Assembly: GCF_000349325.1 (NCBI RefSeq)
Contig: NC_020504.1
Span: 7,544,326-7,608,325, forward strand
Direction: 5' to 3'
Length of the DNA stretch: 64,000 bases
Source: Streptomyces davaonensis JCM 4913
GTDB lineage: Bacteria > Actinomycetota > Actinomycetes > Streptomycetales > Streptomycetaceae
Made by a program: the position numbers and the translations under genes. Below the pieces are notes generated by a model, which saw only the letters and a program-made list of their open reading frames with translations, searched no databases and was not told the DNA's origin. Shown here piece after piece: positions 32,191-41,117 of this stretch. Every line of letters begins with the position of its first letter. Within the stretch, counting starts at the first letter, position 1.

Positions 32191-33132
32191 ATGGAATTCA
32201 GTGTGGTCGCCGTGGCGCGGGAGGACGACAGTGCGATCGAGGAGCCGTTGCGGGTGGCGCTGGCCGCCGACCGGCTCGGCTATCGGGAGGTGTGGGCGGG
32301 GGAGGGGCCGACCTGGGACTCCTTCGTCCTCGCCACGGCGATCGGGCGGTGCACCGAGCGGGTCGCGCTGACGGCGGGCCCGGTGCCGGTGTCGGTACGC
32401 GATCCGCTGACGATCGTGCGGGGCGCGGCCTCCTGCGCGGCGGTGACGGGCCGGTCGGTCGGGGTGGCGCTGGGTACGTCGAGCAAGCGGGTCGTGGAGG
32501 GGGTGCACGGGCGGGCCCGGGTGCGCCCGGCGGCGGTACTGGAGGAGTCGGCGGCGGCCGTGCGGGCGCTGCTGCCCGTCGCGCCGGGTGAGCCGGTCGT
32601 GCCCGGCAGCGGCTTCCTGCGTCGGCACCGGGCGCCCGGCGGTCCGCTCACCGTGGCGGCCTTCGGCGAGCGGGCCATCGGCACGGCGGCCCGGCACGCC
32701 GACCGCATGCTCCTCGACACGGTCTCCCCGGAACAGGTCCGCGAACTCCGGGCCGAACTGCACGCCGCGGCCGAGCGGGAGGGCCGTACGCCTCCCACGC
32801 TGGCCGCCTGGCTGCCCGCCGCGGTCGACCCCGACGCAGCGTCCCTGGCCCAGATCCTGCGCGGCATCGACGGGTACCTGACGGTGCCGGGCTACCGCGA
32901 GGTGTTCGCTGCCGCCGGGCTCGGCGAGGCGGTGCGGCGGGCGGCGGCGGGGGAGGAGCCGCGGGTGCCCGAGGCGGCGGCGGGCGTCATGGGCCTGGTC
33001 GGCGACCTGGACACCGTACGCGCGCGGGTGGACGCCTACGCGGAGGCCGGCCTGGACGAGATCGCGCTGGTCCCGGCGACGGCCGGGGATCCGGGCGGGG
33101 AAAGGACGCTGGCGGCGCTCACCTCGGCTTGA
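32191..33132 (+). CDS. LLM-class (luciferase-like) F420/flavin-dependent oxidoreductase
   Basis: A 313-residue luciferase-like TIM barrel, probably coenzyme F420-dependent. Family features are FSVVAVARE at the start, LAADRLGYREVWAGEGPTWDSFVLATAIGRCTERVALTAGPVPV, and GRSVGVALGTSSKRVVEGVHG. The ATG at 32191 begins the family-like sequence, while an in-frame ATG 11 codons upstream does not. It is divergent from the PucR regulator. Its 3' end overlaps the convergent flavoprotein gene by 14 bases. It may belong to the adjacent cluster or only border it. Confidence 0.88.
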   Translation: MEFSVVAVAREDDSAIEEPLRVALAADRLGYREVWAGEGPTWDSFVLATAIGRCTERVALTAGPVPVSVRDPLTIVRGAASCAAVTGRSVGVALGTSSKRVVEGVHGRARVRPAAVLEESAAAVRALLPVAPGEPVVPGSGFLRRHRAPGGPLTVAAFGERAIGTAARHADRMLLDTVSPEQVRELRAELHAAAEREGRTPPTLAAWLPAAVDPDAASLAQILRGIDGYLTVPGYREVFAAAGLGEAVRRAAAGEEPRVPEAAAGVMGLVGDLDTVRARVDAYAEAGLDEIALVPATAGDPGGERTLAALTSA

Positions 33133-34504
33133 TGTTGTGGTTGAAGCGGAACACGTTGTCCGGGTCGTACTGGCGCTTGATCTCCTCCATGCGCCGGTAG
33201 TTGTCCGCGCCGAGCCCGGCGATCACCCGGTCCGGGCCCTCCGTGCCGATGAAGTTGAGGTAGACCGCGCCCGTGCTCCAGGGCTGTGCGCCGGCCCGGA
33301 CGTCCCGGACCCACTGGATGCCCCGCTCGTCGTCCGCCGCGTCCTCCCACATGCCGAAGGGGTGCGTGGCCCAGGGTGCGTCCCGGTAGGGCACCGGGAA
33401 CTCGTGCGGACCGTCGGCGATGGCGCCGCCCTGCGGGAACACCACATGGATGGTCCCGGACGGCACGGGCATCGACTCGGCGCCCGCGCAGAACACGTCG
33501 ACGTAGTCGTTCGGCAGCCCCGTCAGATACTCCGCCGACCAGTAGTTCCGCATGCCCGGCGGATCGTCGATCATGCACTGCGCGTCGACGTACGGTATCG
33601 CCCCGACGACGACCTCCACCTCGTGCGGCAGCGCCAGCAGCGGCTCGGCCACCTTGCGCATGTCCGCCTCGCCCCCGGCGTAGGTCAGGACCGCCGCGCA
33701 CAGCAGGGTGCCCTGGAGGTGCGGCGGGCAGAACTCCTCGGGCGGGCCGGTGAGATACAGGACGCCGCCGCTCGCCTCGTTCGGTGCCACGGCGATCAGG
33801 TCGCGGTAGGTGCGTACGACCTCGTTCCCGTACTCCGGGAGGTACAGCAGGAACGCGAGGGAGAACTCGGGCAGTTCGTAGAGCTTCAGGGTGAGCGAGG
33901 TCGCCACGCCGAAGTTGCCGCCACCGCCGTGCAGCGCCCAGAACAGGTCCGGGTTCTCGTCGGCGCTCGCGTGGACCTGACGGCCGTCGGCGGTGACCAG
34001 TTCGACGGCGATGAGGTTGTCGACGGCCAGCCCGCTCCAGCGGTCCAGCCAGCCCGAGCCGCCGCCGAGCACGAAGCCGCCGACGCCGGTGGTGGAGACC
34101 CGGCCGCCGGTCGTGACCAGACCGTGCGCCTGGGTCGCGTGGTCCAGGTCGCTCATCGTCGCGCCGCCCGAGACCCGTACCGCCTCGGCCGCCGGGTCCA
34201 CCGTGACCCCGCGCATATGGCGCAGGTCGACGACCAGACCGCCGTCGTTGAGCGCCGAGCCCGCCACGCTGTGGCCGCCGCCGCGCACCGCGATGTTCAG
34301 ATCCAGATCCCGGGCGAAGCGCACCGAGCGCACGACGTCGGCCTCGTCCACGCACTGCGCGATGACGGCGGGGCGCTTGTCGATCATCGCGTTGAAGACG
34401 ATGCGGGCGTCGTCGTAGCCCGGGTCGCCCGGGGCGAACACATCACCGCTGAGATCCTCGCGCAGCGCGGAGAGCGCCGCGCCCGCCTTCGAAGGGGAAG
34501 CCAT
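33119..34504 (-). CDS. FAD-binding oxidoreductase, BBE/PCMH type
   Basis: A 461-residue berberine-bridge-type oxidase. The PCMH FAD-binding domain (about 40-210) has RGGGHSVAG, whose His normally carries the 8-alpha covalent FAD bond, and GVGGFVLGGGSGWLDRWSGLAVDN. Bicovalent enzymes have a Cys shortly before the GVGG segment; here it reads STTGVGG, so attachment is probably monocovalent. The BBE motif near the C-terminus is YDPDNVFRFNHNIKP. It is the last gene of the minus-strand cluster, and an 18-bp palindrome lies just upstream. It probably oxidises an amino-acid-derived or cyclised intermediate. Confidence 0.92.
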   Translation of the reverse strand: MASPSKAGAALSALREDLSGDVFAPGDPGYDDARIVFNAMIDKRPAVIAQCVDEADVVRSVRFARDLDLNIAVRGGGHSVAGSALNDGGLVVDLRHMRGVTVDPAAEAVRVSGGATMSDLDHATQAHGLVTTGGRVSTTGVGGFVLGGGSGWLDRWSGLAVDNLIAVELVTADGRQVHASADENPDLFWALHGGGGNFGVATSLTLKLYELPEFSLAFLLYLPEYGNEVVRTYRDLIAVAPNEASGGVLYLTGPPEEFCPPHLQGTLLCAAVLTYAGGEADMRKVAEPLLALPHEVEVVVGAIPYVDAQCMIDDPPGMRNYWSAEYLTGLPNDYVDVFCAGAESMPVPSGTIHVVFPQGGAIADGPHEFPVPYRDAPWATHPFGMWEDAADDERGIQWVRDVRAGAQPWSTGAVYLNFIGTEGPDRVIAGLGADNYRRMEEIKRQYDPDNVFRFNHNIKPR

Positions 34505-34510
34505 GGCCGC

Positions 34511-34528
34511 CCCCTTTCCGGAAAGGGG
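34511..34528. promoter_or_regulatory. 18-bp perfect palindrome upstream of the BBE-type gene
   Basis: CCCCTTTCCGGAAAGGGG is its own reverse complement. It lies 6 bases before the start codon and overlaps the ribosome binding site. It could be an operator for a dimeric regulator or a translation-blocking hairpin. Confidence 0.5.
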
Positions 34529-34590
34529 GAATTGTCCGCTTCCAGCGTAGGCGGGCCCGGCCCGACAGGCTCGCTCAGGCGCTGCTCCCG

Positions 34591-35553
34591 CTACCAGGCG
34601 CGCATCGGCTCCCCGGACACCAGTCGCGAGACGAATCCATCAGGTCCCTGCGCGGGCTCGCCGAGCACGGTGACGCGGTGCATCACCCGGTCGACGTCCA
34701 GGTGCGCGAAGTCGGTGGGGGCGAGATGGCAGGTGCTGCGGTTGTCCCAGAAGGCCATGGAACCGGGCTCCCAGCGGAACCGGACGGTGTACTCGGCGCT
34801 GGTCAGATGCTGGAAGAGCAGTTCCAGCAGATGGCGGCTCTCCAGTTCGGTGAACCCGGTGATCCGGGTGGTCGAGCCGGGGCTGACGAAGAGCGCCTTC
34901 TCGCCCGTCTCGGGGTGGACGCGTACCACCGGGTGCACGGCGACCTGCGGGTCCTCGCAGTAGAGCTTGAGGATCTCGCGGTCCCGTTCGTCGGAGTGGC
35001 GCAGATGGACGGCGGTGAAGAAGGCGTGCTCCGCCGTCAGCCCGTCCACGAACTCCCGCAGCGGCGCCGACAGGCCCTCGTAGGCGGCGACCGTGTTGGT
35101 CCACTGGGTGTCGCCGCCGAAGTCCGGGGTCTTCTCGGCACGCAGGATCGACAGGCTGGGCGGATTGACCGCCTGGGTGAGATCGCTGTGCCAGCCCGCG
35201 AGCGGGGAGAGCCACTTGCGGCGGTAGTGCTCCTCGAAGTCGGCGCCGTAGCGCTCGGTGTCCCGCTTGGGGTCGACGGTGAGGATCTCCGGGTGGCCCT
35301 CGGGGTGGACGCCGTGCTTCTTGCCGGGGCGCCGGGTCAGCGCGCCGAAGCGGCGGCCGAAGGCGATGTGCTGGGCGTGGGTGAGGTCCTGGCCGCGGAA
35401 GAACACGACGCGGTGGGTCAGCACGGCCTGGCGGATCTCCGCCACGGTCGCCTCGTCGAGTTCCTCCCGCAGGTCGACGCCCGAGATCTCGGCGCCTATT
35501 CGGCCGGCGACCTGCTGGACGGTGATTTCGGTGAGCTGTGCGCTGGATGTCAC
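34591..35553 (-). CDS. TauD/TfdA-family 2-oxoglutarate/Fe(II) dioxygenase
   Basis: A 320-residue non-haem iron dioxygenase. With the GTG start at 35553, the iron facial triad is His122 and Asp124 (in GWHSDLTQ) and His276 (in NRSTCHLAPTDF), and the 2OG-binding Arg is Arg293 (MHRVTVLG). The N-terminus (ITVQQVAGRIGAEISGVDLREEL) is TauD-like. The GTG has AAAGG 7 bases upstream; an ATG five codons earlier lacks a site. Family members hydroxylate sulphonates, amino acids or NRPS intermediates. Here a tailoring hydroxylation is inferred. Confidence 0.92.
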   Translation of the reverse strand: MTSSAQLTEITVQQVAGRIGAEISGVDLREELDEATVAEIRQAVLTHRVVFFRGQDLTHAQHIAFGRRFGALTRRPGKKHGVHPEGHPEILTVDPKRDTERYGADFEEHYRRKWLSPLAGWHSDLTQAVNPPSLSILRAEKTPDFGGDTQWTNTVAAYEGLSAPLREFVDGLTAEHAFFTAVHLRHSDERDREILKLYCEDPQVAVHPVVRVHPETGEKALFVSPGSTTRITGFTELESRHLLELLFQHLTSAEYTVRFRWEPGSMAFWDNRSTCHLAPTDFAHLDVDRVMHRVTVLGEPAQGPDGFVSRLVSGEPMRAW

Positions 35554-35607
35554 GGAACTGCCTTTCATGATCGGTCGGACGCGTACGGTCGTGCGGTGCC
35601 ACAGGCT

Positions 35608-36558
35608 CTAGGCCGCCTGCCCCGCCCACTGCGTCCACAGCGGCAGCAGGAGCAGTGCGACGAGCGAGCTCTTGACGACCAGGGCGGCGGACATGTCGAC
35701 CCCGACGTCGTAGCGCTGGGCGAAGATGAACAGGTTCTGCGGCGCGGGCATGGCCGCGATCAGCACGAGGTAGCTGAGCCACTGGCCGTCGACGCCGAAG
35801 AGGTGGTGACAGACCCCGTAGGTGATCAGGGGCAGGGCGACGCACTTGAAGGCGATGATCCACACCTCCTCCAAGGTGGTGCCGCGCAGGTTCAGACCGC
35901 TGCCGCCGAGGTGCAGCCCGAGCGCGAACAGTGCCACCGGCGAGGCGCTGTCACCGACGAACGTGAAGCTGTCGAGGACCACCCCCGGCACCGTCACGGA
36001 CACCAGGTTGAGCAGGATGCCCGCGTTGCAGGCGATGACCACCGGGGTCAGCAGCGAGGCGGTGACGGCCGAGCCGAGCCGCCGCGCCGGGCTGCCGACC
36101 CGGTCCGGGCGCCCCAGCTCCATGATCGAGATGATCACCAGGGAGAGGATGCAGACCTGGAACAGCAGCACCGGGAAGATCGGCGCCGCGTTCCCGAACA
36201 GCATGATGAACACCGGCACCGCGAAATAGGCGGTGTTCACCTGGACGGCCGCCATGATGCGCAGCGCCACCCCGCGCGGGTCGCGTACGCCGGTGGCTCG
36301 CGCCACCACTCCGGTGAGCACGGCTGCGGCGCCGGCCGCGGTCGCGTAGCCGGTGATGGCCCGCCAGTCGAACAGCGCCCCCAGATCGCTGCGGTAGATG
36401 TTCCCGAACAGGAAGCAGGGCACGGCGAAGAGGAAGGCGTAGTCCGCGAAGACCTTCGAACTCTCGGCCGGTACGACCTTCCGCCTGGCGAGGACGACCC
36501 CGCAGCCGAAGGCCAGCACCACCGGTACCAGCTTCTCCAGCGCCTCAACCGCTCCCAT
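35608..36558 (-). CDS. AEC-family (auxin efflux carrier type) permease
   Basis: A 316-residue membrane protein with about ten hydrophobic segments arranged as two halves, typical of AEC transporters (for example VVLAFGCGVVLARRK at the N-terminus and VCHHLFGVDGQWLSYLVLIAAMPAPQNLFIFAQRY near residue 265). Such carriers move small organic acids. In this operon it probably exports the product or an acidic intermediate, or imports a precursor. The ATG at 36558 lies 21 bases after the aminotransferase stop. Confidence 0.85.
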   Translation of the reverse strand: MGAVEALEKLVPVVLAFGCGVVLARRKVVPAESSKVFADYAFLFAVPCFLFGNIYRSDLGALFDWRAITGYATAAGAAAVLTGVVARATGVRDPRGVALRIMAAVQVNTAYFAVPVFIMLFGNAAPIFPVLLFQVCILSLVIISIMELGRPDRVGSPARRLGSAVTASLLTPVVIACNAGILLNLVSVTVPGVVLDSFTFVGDSASPVALFALGLHLGGSGLNLRGTTLEEVWIIAFKCVALPLITYGVCHHLFGVDGQWLSYLVLIAAMPAPQNLFIFAQRYDVGVDMSAALVVKSSLVALLLLPLWTQWAGQAA

Positions 36559-36579
36559 TGCACGTGCCCTTGCTCGTCG

Positions 36580-37479
36580 TTACCGGATGCGCATCTCGGC
36601 GCGTCCCTCGGTCAGCTCCCGGTATCCGGTGACGATCCTGCGCAGTACGTCATTGCCGCCGAGGGCGTAGTAGTGATCATCGATGCGGGCGACCGGCAGA
36701 ATCTCGCAGGCGGTGCCGCACAGGAACGCGCCGTCCGCCTCGCCCGCGAACTCCGGCGGCAGATCCCCGACCGTGCAGTCGATGCCCTCGCGCTCGGCGA
36801 TCGCCAGCACACACGCCCGGGTGAGGCCCTCGATGGTGCAGCGGGTCGTCGGGGTGTGCAGCGCGCCGTCCTTGGTGAAGAACAGGTGCGCCCCGGTCGC
36901 CTCGACGAAGTTGCCGCGGTCGTCCAGGAGCAGCGCGTCGTCGAAACCGGCCCGCAGCGCCTCGTTCTTGCTGACCGTGCCGATCATGTAGTTGCCGGCC
37001 GCCTTGCTCTTGACCGGCGCGAACTCGGGCGAGGGCCGCCGATAGCGGCCGGTGACCAGGGAGATGCCCTTCTCCAGGGCGTCCGCGGCGGCGTAGTAGC
37101 CCTCCGGGAGTTCCCAGGCGGCCACCGAGGTGTGGATGGAGGTCTTCAGCGCCGCGGTCTGGATGATCTCCGAGCCGCGCCAGGCGTTCATCCGGACGTA
37201 GCCCTCGGTGATGCCCGCCTCGGCGACGACCGCGAGGGTCGCCTCGTACAGTTCGTCGTCGCCGTACTCGAGGGCGAAGTCGAGGACGCGTGCCGAGGAG
37301 CCCAGCCGGGCGATGTGCTCCTTCAGCAGGAACGGCGTGCCGCCGTAGACGCGGATGCCCTCGAAGATGCTGGACGCGTAGTGCAGTCCGTGGCTGAGCA
37401 CATGGAGTCTGGCGTCGGCCCAGTCCACGAGGGTGCCGTCGTACCAGATCTTCCCGGTGCGCTGGTCGAAGGGGAGCAC
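36580..37479 (-). CDS. BCAT-like aminotransferase (PLP fold type IV)
   Basis: A 299-residue protein close in length to branched-chain aminotransferases. It shows LSHGLHYASSIFEGIRVYGG at the N-terminus, the PLP Lys159 in PVKSKAAGNYM (the same number as in E. coli IlvE), EATGAHLFF, and TRCTIEGLTRACVLAIAEREGI. D-amino-acid transaminases and aminodeoxychorismate lyases share the fold; BCAT-like is the best fit. The GTG start at 37479 follows AGAGG by about 7 bases. In the cluster it would interconvert a 2-oxo acid and an amino acid building block. Confidence 0.9.
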   Translation of the reverse strand: MLPFDQRTGKIWYDGTLVDWADARLHVLSHGLHYASSIFEGIRVYGGTPFLLKEHIARLGSSARVLDFALEYGDDELYEATLAVVAEAGITEGYVRMNAWRGSEIIQTAALKTSIHTSVAAWELPEGYYAAADALEKGISLVTGRYRRPSPEFAPVKSKAAGNYMIGTVSKNEALRAGFDDALLLDDRGNFVEATGAHLFFTKDGALHTPTTRCTIEGLTRACVLAIAEREGIDCTVGDLPPEFAGEADGAFLCGTACEILPVARIDDHYYALGGNDVLRRIVTGYRELTEGRAEMRIR

Positions 37480-37489
37480 GGTGTGCCTC

Positions 37490-38320
37490 TCAGAGAGCGA
37501 GGTCGAAGAGCGGGTGCTGGAGGTCGCCGACGAGGGCGACGAAGCGACGCTGGTGCCGGGTCAGGCTGCGCACCGAAACCCCGTGCAGGGCAAGGCGGTT
37601 GATGGGGTACAGCACCAGGGTGTTGCTCTCGTAGGGGATGGTGGTGACCTCCTCGACATAGCTCGGGTCGATGTCGAAGCGGTTGTCGCCGTACTCGGAG
37701 GCGCTGGTGTGGAACTTGTGCGCCCCGGGCCGGTACTTGTACAGGACGAGGTCGCCGCCGACCGCGTCGTCCTCGGGCAGCCGCATGTAGAAGAGGCCGC
37801 CGAAGAGCTTGTACGGCTTGTCCACGTGCGGTCCGCGGTAGCTGGACGGCTTGCCGGTGACGGCCGAGCCGATGACGGCCGTGCAGTCCAGGAGGATGTC
37901 GTGGGTCTCGAAGCTGTCCCGGTGCCGGCGGCCCACACGCAACTCCCGCAAGGGGCCGGTCTGTTCCTCCGCGTCGGGGAGGTTGGCGAGCAGGTCCTCC
38001 TGGAACAGGTCGAGGAACTCCTCGTAGAAGGCGGGCGAGCCGTGGTAGGTGACGAAGTCCTTCCACACCTGGGGCATCGCCGGGTCGTTCAGGATCAGCT
38101 CGGACATGTAGTTGTAGCGCTCGTTGGAGGTGATCGGCTTGCCGATCCGCTCGCCGATGTACTCGACGGTCGGCATCGACTCGGCGAGGGCGTCGTAGAG
38201 GTCCCGCGGCAGCGCGTCGCGGATGACGACGTGCGGGAACGGGTCGCGGCGTATGTCGTCCTTGGTGACGCCCGCCAGCAGGGACGTGACGGCGGGCGTG
38301 GTCCGGGTCGTGTCGGTCAT
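37490..38320 (-). CDS. 2OG-Fe(II) oxygenase, prolyl-4-hydroxylase-like
   Basis: A 276-residue double-stranded beta-helix oxygenase. The likely iron ligands are His165 and Asp167 (YRGPHVDKPY) and His246 (LALHGVSV). The following Arg residues (SVRSLTRHQRRF) may bind 2-oxoglutarate. GGLFYMRLPEDDAVGGDLVLY between them is typical of the fold. It is the second 2OG oxygenase in the operon and is unrelated in sequence to the TauD-type one, so two different positions may be hydroxylated. It overlaps asnB by 4 bases (ATGA). Confidence 0.85.
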   Translation of the reverse strand: MTDTTRTTPAVTSLLAGVTKDDIRRDPFPHVVIRDALPRDLYDALAESMPTVEYIGERIGKPITSNERYNYMSELILNDPAMPQVWKDFVTYHGSPAFYEEFLDLFQEDLLANLPDAEEQTGPLRELRVGRRHRDSFETHDILLDCTAVIGSAVTGKPSSYRGPHVDKPYKLFGGLFYMRLPEDDAVGGDLVLYKYRPGAHKFHTSASEYGDNRFDIDPSYVEEVTTIPYESNTLVLYPINRLALHGVSVRSLTRHQRRFVALVGDLQHPLFDLAL

Positions 38321-40146
38321 CGGCGGGTGCCTTCCGTGAGAGGGGCGGGGTCGAGACTGCGTGCGGAGAGCCAGGTCTCCAGCATCAGAAGGGACCAGAG
38401 CAGCTCGGCGGCGTGGGCCGCGGGGCTCTCGGTCTGGGTGCGGAGGACGTCCTGGACCGTGTCCCTGCGGACGTAGTCGCGGCAGCGGGCGCCGGGTCCG
38501 AGCAGCAGGTCGCCGATCATGTCGTACAGGGCCTCGCCCGGCTTGATCATCGCGGTGACGGGCAGGGTGAACGGCTGCTTCGGCCGCTCCACGATGCCGC
38601 GCGGCACCCAGCGCCGGGCGGCCTCGGCCACCGGTGCCTTCACGGTGTCGCCGGCCACCTTGACGTGTGCGGGCAGCGCGTGGGCCAGGCGCATCACGGA
38701 CGGCTGGAGGAAGGGGATCCGGGCCTCCACCGAGTGGGCCATGCTCAAGTGGTCGACGCGGCGCAGGATGTAGTACGGGAACCGCTCGAACTGGTCGTAG
38801 CGCAGCAGCGTCTCCAGCTTGCCCCGCCGCCCCGAACGCACCCGGCGGTCGAGCTCGTCGCCGCTTCGGTCGCCGAAGTACCCGCCCGCGGTCCGGACAT
38901 GGGCCAGATAGTCGGGCGTGTAGAGCCGGTCCAGGGCCGCCGTGTCGGCCGCGGCCATGGTGCCCTGGTAGGTGCGATGCCAGGAGGCGGCGCCGTCCCG
39001 GTCGGCCTTGACGAACCGCGCGTACCCGGCGAAGAGTTCATCGGCGCCGTCGCCCGTCAGGGCCACCTTGAAACCGGCCTGGTGAACAGCCTCGAACAGG
39101 GCGAACGTGCTGAGGCTGTGCGGGGCGTTGTTGGGCTGGTCCAGGTGCCGGACGAACCGCTCGACCAACTCGGGGAAACCTGCCGGGTCCAGCAGTACCT
39201 GGTGATGGGCGGTGCCGCAGTGCCGGGCCACCTCCGCGGCATGGTGCCGTTCGTCGGCGGGCCAGTCGCCGTGGTAGGCGATGTTGAACGAGGCCACGTC
39301 GGACACCAGATGGGCGGCGAGGGCCGTGGTGTAGCTGGAGTCGAGCCCTCCGCTGGTGATGACGCAGACGGGCACATCGGCGTCGACCATCCGGCCCACC
39401 TCGGCGCGCAGCAGTTCGTCCAGCAGCTCCGCCGCGGCGGCGACGGTCGGATCACCGTCCGGCCAGTGCGGATCGGCGGGTTCGAGTGGGGTGTGCGTGA
39501 CGGTCGTACGCCCGTCCGCGAACCGCAGCGTCGAGCCGGGCTCCAGCGTGTGCACCCGGGAGTAGACCGTGCCCGGCCCCCAGACGGCCTTGCCGCCGAG
39601 GTAGCGGTCGACGGCGAGTGGGTCGAGCTCGTCGGGGAAGTCGGGGAACCGGCTGAGGGCCTGGAGTTCGGAGGCGAAGCGCAGGCGGCGGCCGTCGGCG
39701 GACAGGTAGTAGTAGAGCGACTTCATGCCCGCGTGGTCGGTGAAGAGCTTCAGCGTGGGTTCCGCGCGCTCGTCGACCAGCGCGATGGCGAACATGCCTT
39801 CCAGGCGGGCGGTGAACGCGTCCCCGTACAGCTCGTACAGCGGCAGCAGGACGTCTCCGTCGCAGTGACCGTCGTCGAAGGCGTAGCCCCGGGCGGCGAG
39901 TTCGGTCCGCAATTGCCGGTGGTTGTAGATCTCACCGTTGAAGACGCAGGTCAACTGGCCGCGCGCGAAAGGCTGGTGGCCCGAGTCGACGCCCTGGATG
40001 GCCAGCCGGTTGGTGCCGAGCGTCCAGCCGTCGCCGTCGCGGCGGGTCTGTTCGTCCGGCCCGCCCGGAAGCATCGCCGCCGCAACCGCGTCGAGTACGT
40101 CGGATTCGGCGCGTTCGCCTCCGAAGCAGCCGTAGATGCGGCACAC
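38317..40146 (-). CDS. asnB: Asparagine synthase-like amidotransferase
   Basis: A 609-residue AsnB-type enzyme. The glutaminase domain begins MCRIYGCFGGE with Cys2 as the N-terminal nucleophile, and has RLAIQGVD and FNGEIYNH. The synthetase domain has the pyrophosphatase loop VITSGGLDSSYTTALAAH (about 262-280). Both halves look intact, unlike beta-lactam synthetases, whose glutaminase Cys is lost. It should amidate a carboxylate using glutamine and ATP, on aspartate or on a pathway intermediate. The GTG start follows GAAGGAGG, which lies within the end of the upstream U32-like gene. Confidence 0.93.
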   Translation of the reverse strand: MCRIYGCFGGERAESDVLDAVAAAMLPGGPDEQTRRDGDGWTLGTNRLAIQGVDSGHQPFARGQLTCVFNGEIYNHRQLRTELAARGYAFDDGHCDGDVLLPLYELYGDAFTARLEGMFAIALVDERAEPTLKLFTDHAGMKSLYYYLSADGRRLRFASELQALSRFPDFPDELDPLAVDRYLGGKAVWGPGTVYSRVHTLEPGSTLRFADGRTTVTHTPLEPADPHWPDGDPTVAAAAELLDELLRAEVGRMVDADVPVCVITSGGLDSSYTTALAAHLVSDVASFNIAYHGDWPADERHHAAEVARHCGTAHHQVLLDPAGFPELVERFVRHLDQPNNAPHSLSTFALFEAVHQAGFKVALTGDGADELFAGYARFVKADRDGAASWHRTYQGTMAAADTAALDRLYTPDYLAHVRTAGGYFGDRSGDELDRRVRSGRRGKLETLLRYDQFERFPYYILRRVDHLSMAHSVEARIPFLQPSVMRLAHALPAHVKVAGDTVKAPVAEAARRWVPRGIVERPKQPFTLPVTAMIKPGEALYDMIGDLLLGPGARCRDYVRRDTVQDVLRTQTESPAAHAAELLWSLLMLETWLSARSLDPAPLTEGTRR

Positions 40147-40149
40147 GGG

Positions 40150-41117
40150 TCAGGCCTCCTTCCCGGGGAGCCCGGGGAGCCCGGGAACCCCGGAGACGGC
40201 ACCCGCGAGGTCCGTGGCGCGGGCGCCGCTCTGGCGGGCCTGCGGATAGTGCCGGGCGAGGAACTCGGTGACGATCTCGACCTGCCGCAGGATGTCGTCG
40301 AGCTGGGCGGGGTGGGGCTGACACCGTGGCCGTCGAGGGCGCTGTTGCCCGTCTTGAGGTGCACGGGCGCGGCGGCCCGCACGATGTCGGGGGCGTCGTA
40401 GGTGCGGATGAACCCGCCGGACATCCGGGGGTTGTCCACATGGCAGTCCAGCGGGATCAGGACCGCCTGCCGCAGCGCCGCGATCATCGGCAGCGTCAGA
40501 TCGCGCACCGGGTTGAAGCTGTTCGCGCCGAGCATCTCCAGCATCTGCGCCGAGGCCGGGTTGCCCTGGCCGCAGTGCGCGGAGACCTTCAGATGGATGT
40601 CGGCGGGCAGTTCACCGGAGCTGCGCAGCCGCCCGAGCACCCACAGCAGCCCCTCGTCGTAGACGACGAAGCCGCGCACGCCCAGGCCGATGCCGCGCTT
40701 GACGTCCTCCACGGCCCGGACGATCTGGTCCTGGCCGCGCAGCCGGTAGCCGATGCGGGAGCCCTCGGGGGTCTGCACGCCGCCGCCGATGTCGTAGGTG
40801 GCGCGCGGCCCGACCGACATGAGGATCTCGGTGCCGTACTCCTTGCCGAGCGCGACATACGTGCCGATCTCGCGGGCCGTGTGCCGGTACATGCCGCGGG
40901 TCTCGGTGATCCGGTTGATGGTGAAGCCCCGGCGGCGGCTCTCGCCGAGCAGGGTCTCGGCGGCCTGGACGGTGTTCACGGTGGGCACCTCGATACGGAA
41001 GTGCCCACCGTCGGGGAACGTCCTGTCGGAGCGCGGAATGCGCTCCAGGTCGCCCAAGGGCAGGCCCAGCCGGGCGAGTTGCCTGCGGGTCTGGTCGTAG
41101 AAGGCGGTCGGGGCCAT
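40150..41117 (-). CDS. U32-peptidase-like TIM-barrel protein, interrupted by a frameshift
   Basis: The first about 267 residues (MAPTAFYDQTRRQLARLGLP...) resemble U32-family TIM barrels: FRIEVPTVNTVQAA, NSFNPVRDLTLPMIAALR, LDCHVDNPRMSGGF. After GNSALDGHGVS the frame becomes Pro/Ser/Arg-rich and runs on to 39951 inside asnB. Adding one base in the G4 run at 40314-40317 restores a sensible C-terminus (PHPAQLDDILRQVEIVTEFL...) that ends at TGA 40150-40152, 4 bases before asnB, giving 322 residues. Either the reference has a base error or the gene is broken. Only two Cys are present, so the four-Cys iron-sulphur site of UbiU/UbiV-type members is absent. The function is unknown. Confidence 0.72.

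Noticed and set aside
30443..33132. PucR and LLM genes as firm members of the biosynthetic cluster
   Set aside because: They are on separate transcription units and could be core neighbours. Nothing in the sequence ties them to the operon.
34678..37602. Long plus-strand open frame opposite the TauD, AEC and aminotransferase genes
   Set aside because: An antisense artefact of GC bias; it crosses three real genes and their spacers.
34591..40146. AsnB plus TauD-type oxygenase as a clavam or carbapenem-like beta-lactam pathway
   Set aside because: The AsnB homologue keeps the glutaminase Cys2 and the full amidotransferase architecture, unlike beta-lactam synthetase. There is no carboxyethylarginine synthase or amidinohydrolase.
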